Shown piece by piece: positions 5,639 through 6,125 of a stretch of 6,125 nt of DNA. A model generated the notes under the pieces. That model had not been told where the DNA came from. It searched no databases and saw only the letters and a list, made by a program, of their open reading frames with translations. The stretch spans positions 1 through 6,125 of the forward strand of contig CANIAI010000159.1 of the NCBI GenBank assembly GCA_947465275.1, given 5' to 3'. Both the position numbers and the translations under genes were made by a program. Every line of letters starts with the position of its first letter. Positions within the stretch are counted from its first letter, which is position 1. This DNA is from Acidobacteriota bacterium. Its GTDB lineage: Bacteria > Acidobacteriota > Vicinamibacteria > Vicinamibacterales > UBA2999.

Positions 5639-5657
5639 CTGTCCTTGAATGGGACAG
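5639..5657 (-). terminator. Weak hairpin after the metallo-hydrolase gene
   Basis: CTGTCC (5639-5644) and GGACAG (5652-5657) form a six-base stem around TTGAATG, 16 bases beyond the stop codon of the minus-strand hydrolase. The location fits a terminator for that gene, or an operator for the small gene downstream. No T-tract follows on the minus strand. The rest of the 5550-5673 gap shows no clear promoter. Confidence 0.3.
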
Positions 5658-5673
5658 ACGAGGGAACGGTGTC

Positions 5674-6125
5674 TCAGAATCCGACGTTGGTGGCCGGGCA
5701 GCCCGGCACCTGGAAGTTCTGGGCCGCGGCCGTCTCGCAGAAGGCCTTCGCGTTGTTCGCCTGGCGGCGCAGGTGGTTGATCGCGTCGGTGTAGCTGTTG
5801 ATCTTCCCGTGGACGGCGAGGTCGCGCTCGACGTCGAGGTTCCAGAACTTCACCGTCTCGGGGTAGCTGTTGCCCCAGTAGACGAGGTCCCAGTTCTCGT
5901 CGACGAGGTCGCCCTGCGACAGCGTCTTCGCCGCCGGCGCGTAGGCCGCGACGGCATTGGCCATGTGGCTGTTGTTGATCGCGCGGTAGACGACCACTTC
6001 CATCGTGTCGTCCTTCAGCACCAGCGTGTCGTCGACCGGCAGGATGCTGAGCGGCTTCGGGTTCCTCGCGAGGAAGTCGGGAAAGTGCGTGGCCGGCCGC
6101 GAGGCCATGTCACGGAAGATCTCGA
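5674..6125 (-). CDS. Metallo-beta-lactamase-fold hydrolase, C-terminal part
   Basis: The frame stays open to the right edge, so the N-terminal half with the usual H-x-H-x-D-H metal motif is outside. An internal ATG read from 6108 is not a credible start for this family. About 149 residues are visible; counting from that Met, the later metal ligands of the fold appear in order. H48 is in N-N-S-H-M-A-N, D67 in L-S-Q-G-D-L-V-D, and H100 in L-A-V-H-G. Between H48 and D67 runs a strand with A-V-A-A-Y-A-P, as in other MBL hydrolases. The sequence around D67 to H100, with W-G-N-S-Y-P and W-N-L-D-V-E-R-D, resembles MBL-fold proteins common in Acidobacteriota. The enzyme would bind one or two zinc ions and hydrolyse an unknown ester, amide or thioester. 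Two Cys near the end (C124, C137) could form a disulfide if it is exported; a signal peptide cannot be checked here. Confidence 0.8.
   Translation of the reverse strand, partial: EIFRDMASRPATHFPDFLARNPKPLSILPVDDTLVLKDDTMEVVVYRAINNSHMANAVAAYAPAAKTLSQGDLVDENWDLVYWGNSYPETVKFWNLDVERDLAVHGKINSYTDAINHLRRQANNAKAFCETAAAQNFQVPGCPATNVGF

Noticed and set aside
5190..5648. Plus-strand open frame over the small gene
   Set aside because: It lacks family motifs, has no SD, and mirrors the codon bias of the minus-strand gene with the AAGGAG start.

Overview
This is a GC-rich, gene-dense bacterial window with seven protein-coding genes, two of them cut by the window ends. Gene content, very high GC, and a secreted 300-residue protein of a type I associate with soil Acidobacteriota suggest an acidobacterial genome, perhaps Vicinamibacteria-like. 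That placement is an inference from memory of these families. I see no rRNA, tRNA, CRISPR array, insertion sequence, integrase or attachment site.

Left part (1-3296). Four genes are arranged as divergent and convergent pairs. A zinc-type medium-chain dehydrogenase (minus, only its first 49 residues are inside) is divergent from a CDP-alcohol phosphatidyltransferase (plus). That gene converges on a stand-alone GTP cyclohydrolase II, RibA (minus), which is divergent from a five-helix membrane protein with an alkaline-phosphatase/sulfatase-fold domain like lipoteichoic acid synthase (plus). The two divergent spacers are only 38 and 53 bases long and share sequence words, GTATCG and GTGGAACA, in the same order and close to a start codon. 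Together the genes suggest phospholipid or polyol-phosphate envelope chemistry beside GTP-derived (flavin or pterin) chemistry. Whether they form one pathway is untested.

Middle part (3297-5132). A 137-base gap holds three successive inverted repeats. The first could end transcription of the membrane enzyme; the last covers the ribosome binding site of the next gene. A secreted protein of a widespread but uncharacterised family follows. It overlaps by 14 bases a short-chain dehydrogenase/reductase of the DltE/YqjQ type, so the two are probably translated from one mRNA.

Right part (5154-6125). Two minus-strand genes lie here. One encodes a 131-residue protein resembling small hypothetical proteins I associate with phages and actinobacteria (SPGPW near the N-terminus, then a DAxFxAHAxxDVPxLL motif). 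The other is the C-terminal part of a metallo-beta-lactamase-fold hydrolase running off the right edge. A weak inverted repeat lies between them.

Most of the window looks like ordinary chromosomal genes. The best leads are the mixed pteridine/envelope neighbourhood, the LtaS-like enzyme with a probable Ser nucleophile, the shared divergent-spacer words, the structured leader of the secreted protein, and the orphan phage-like gene.
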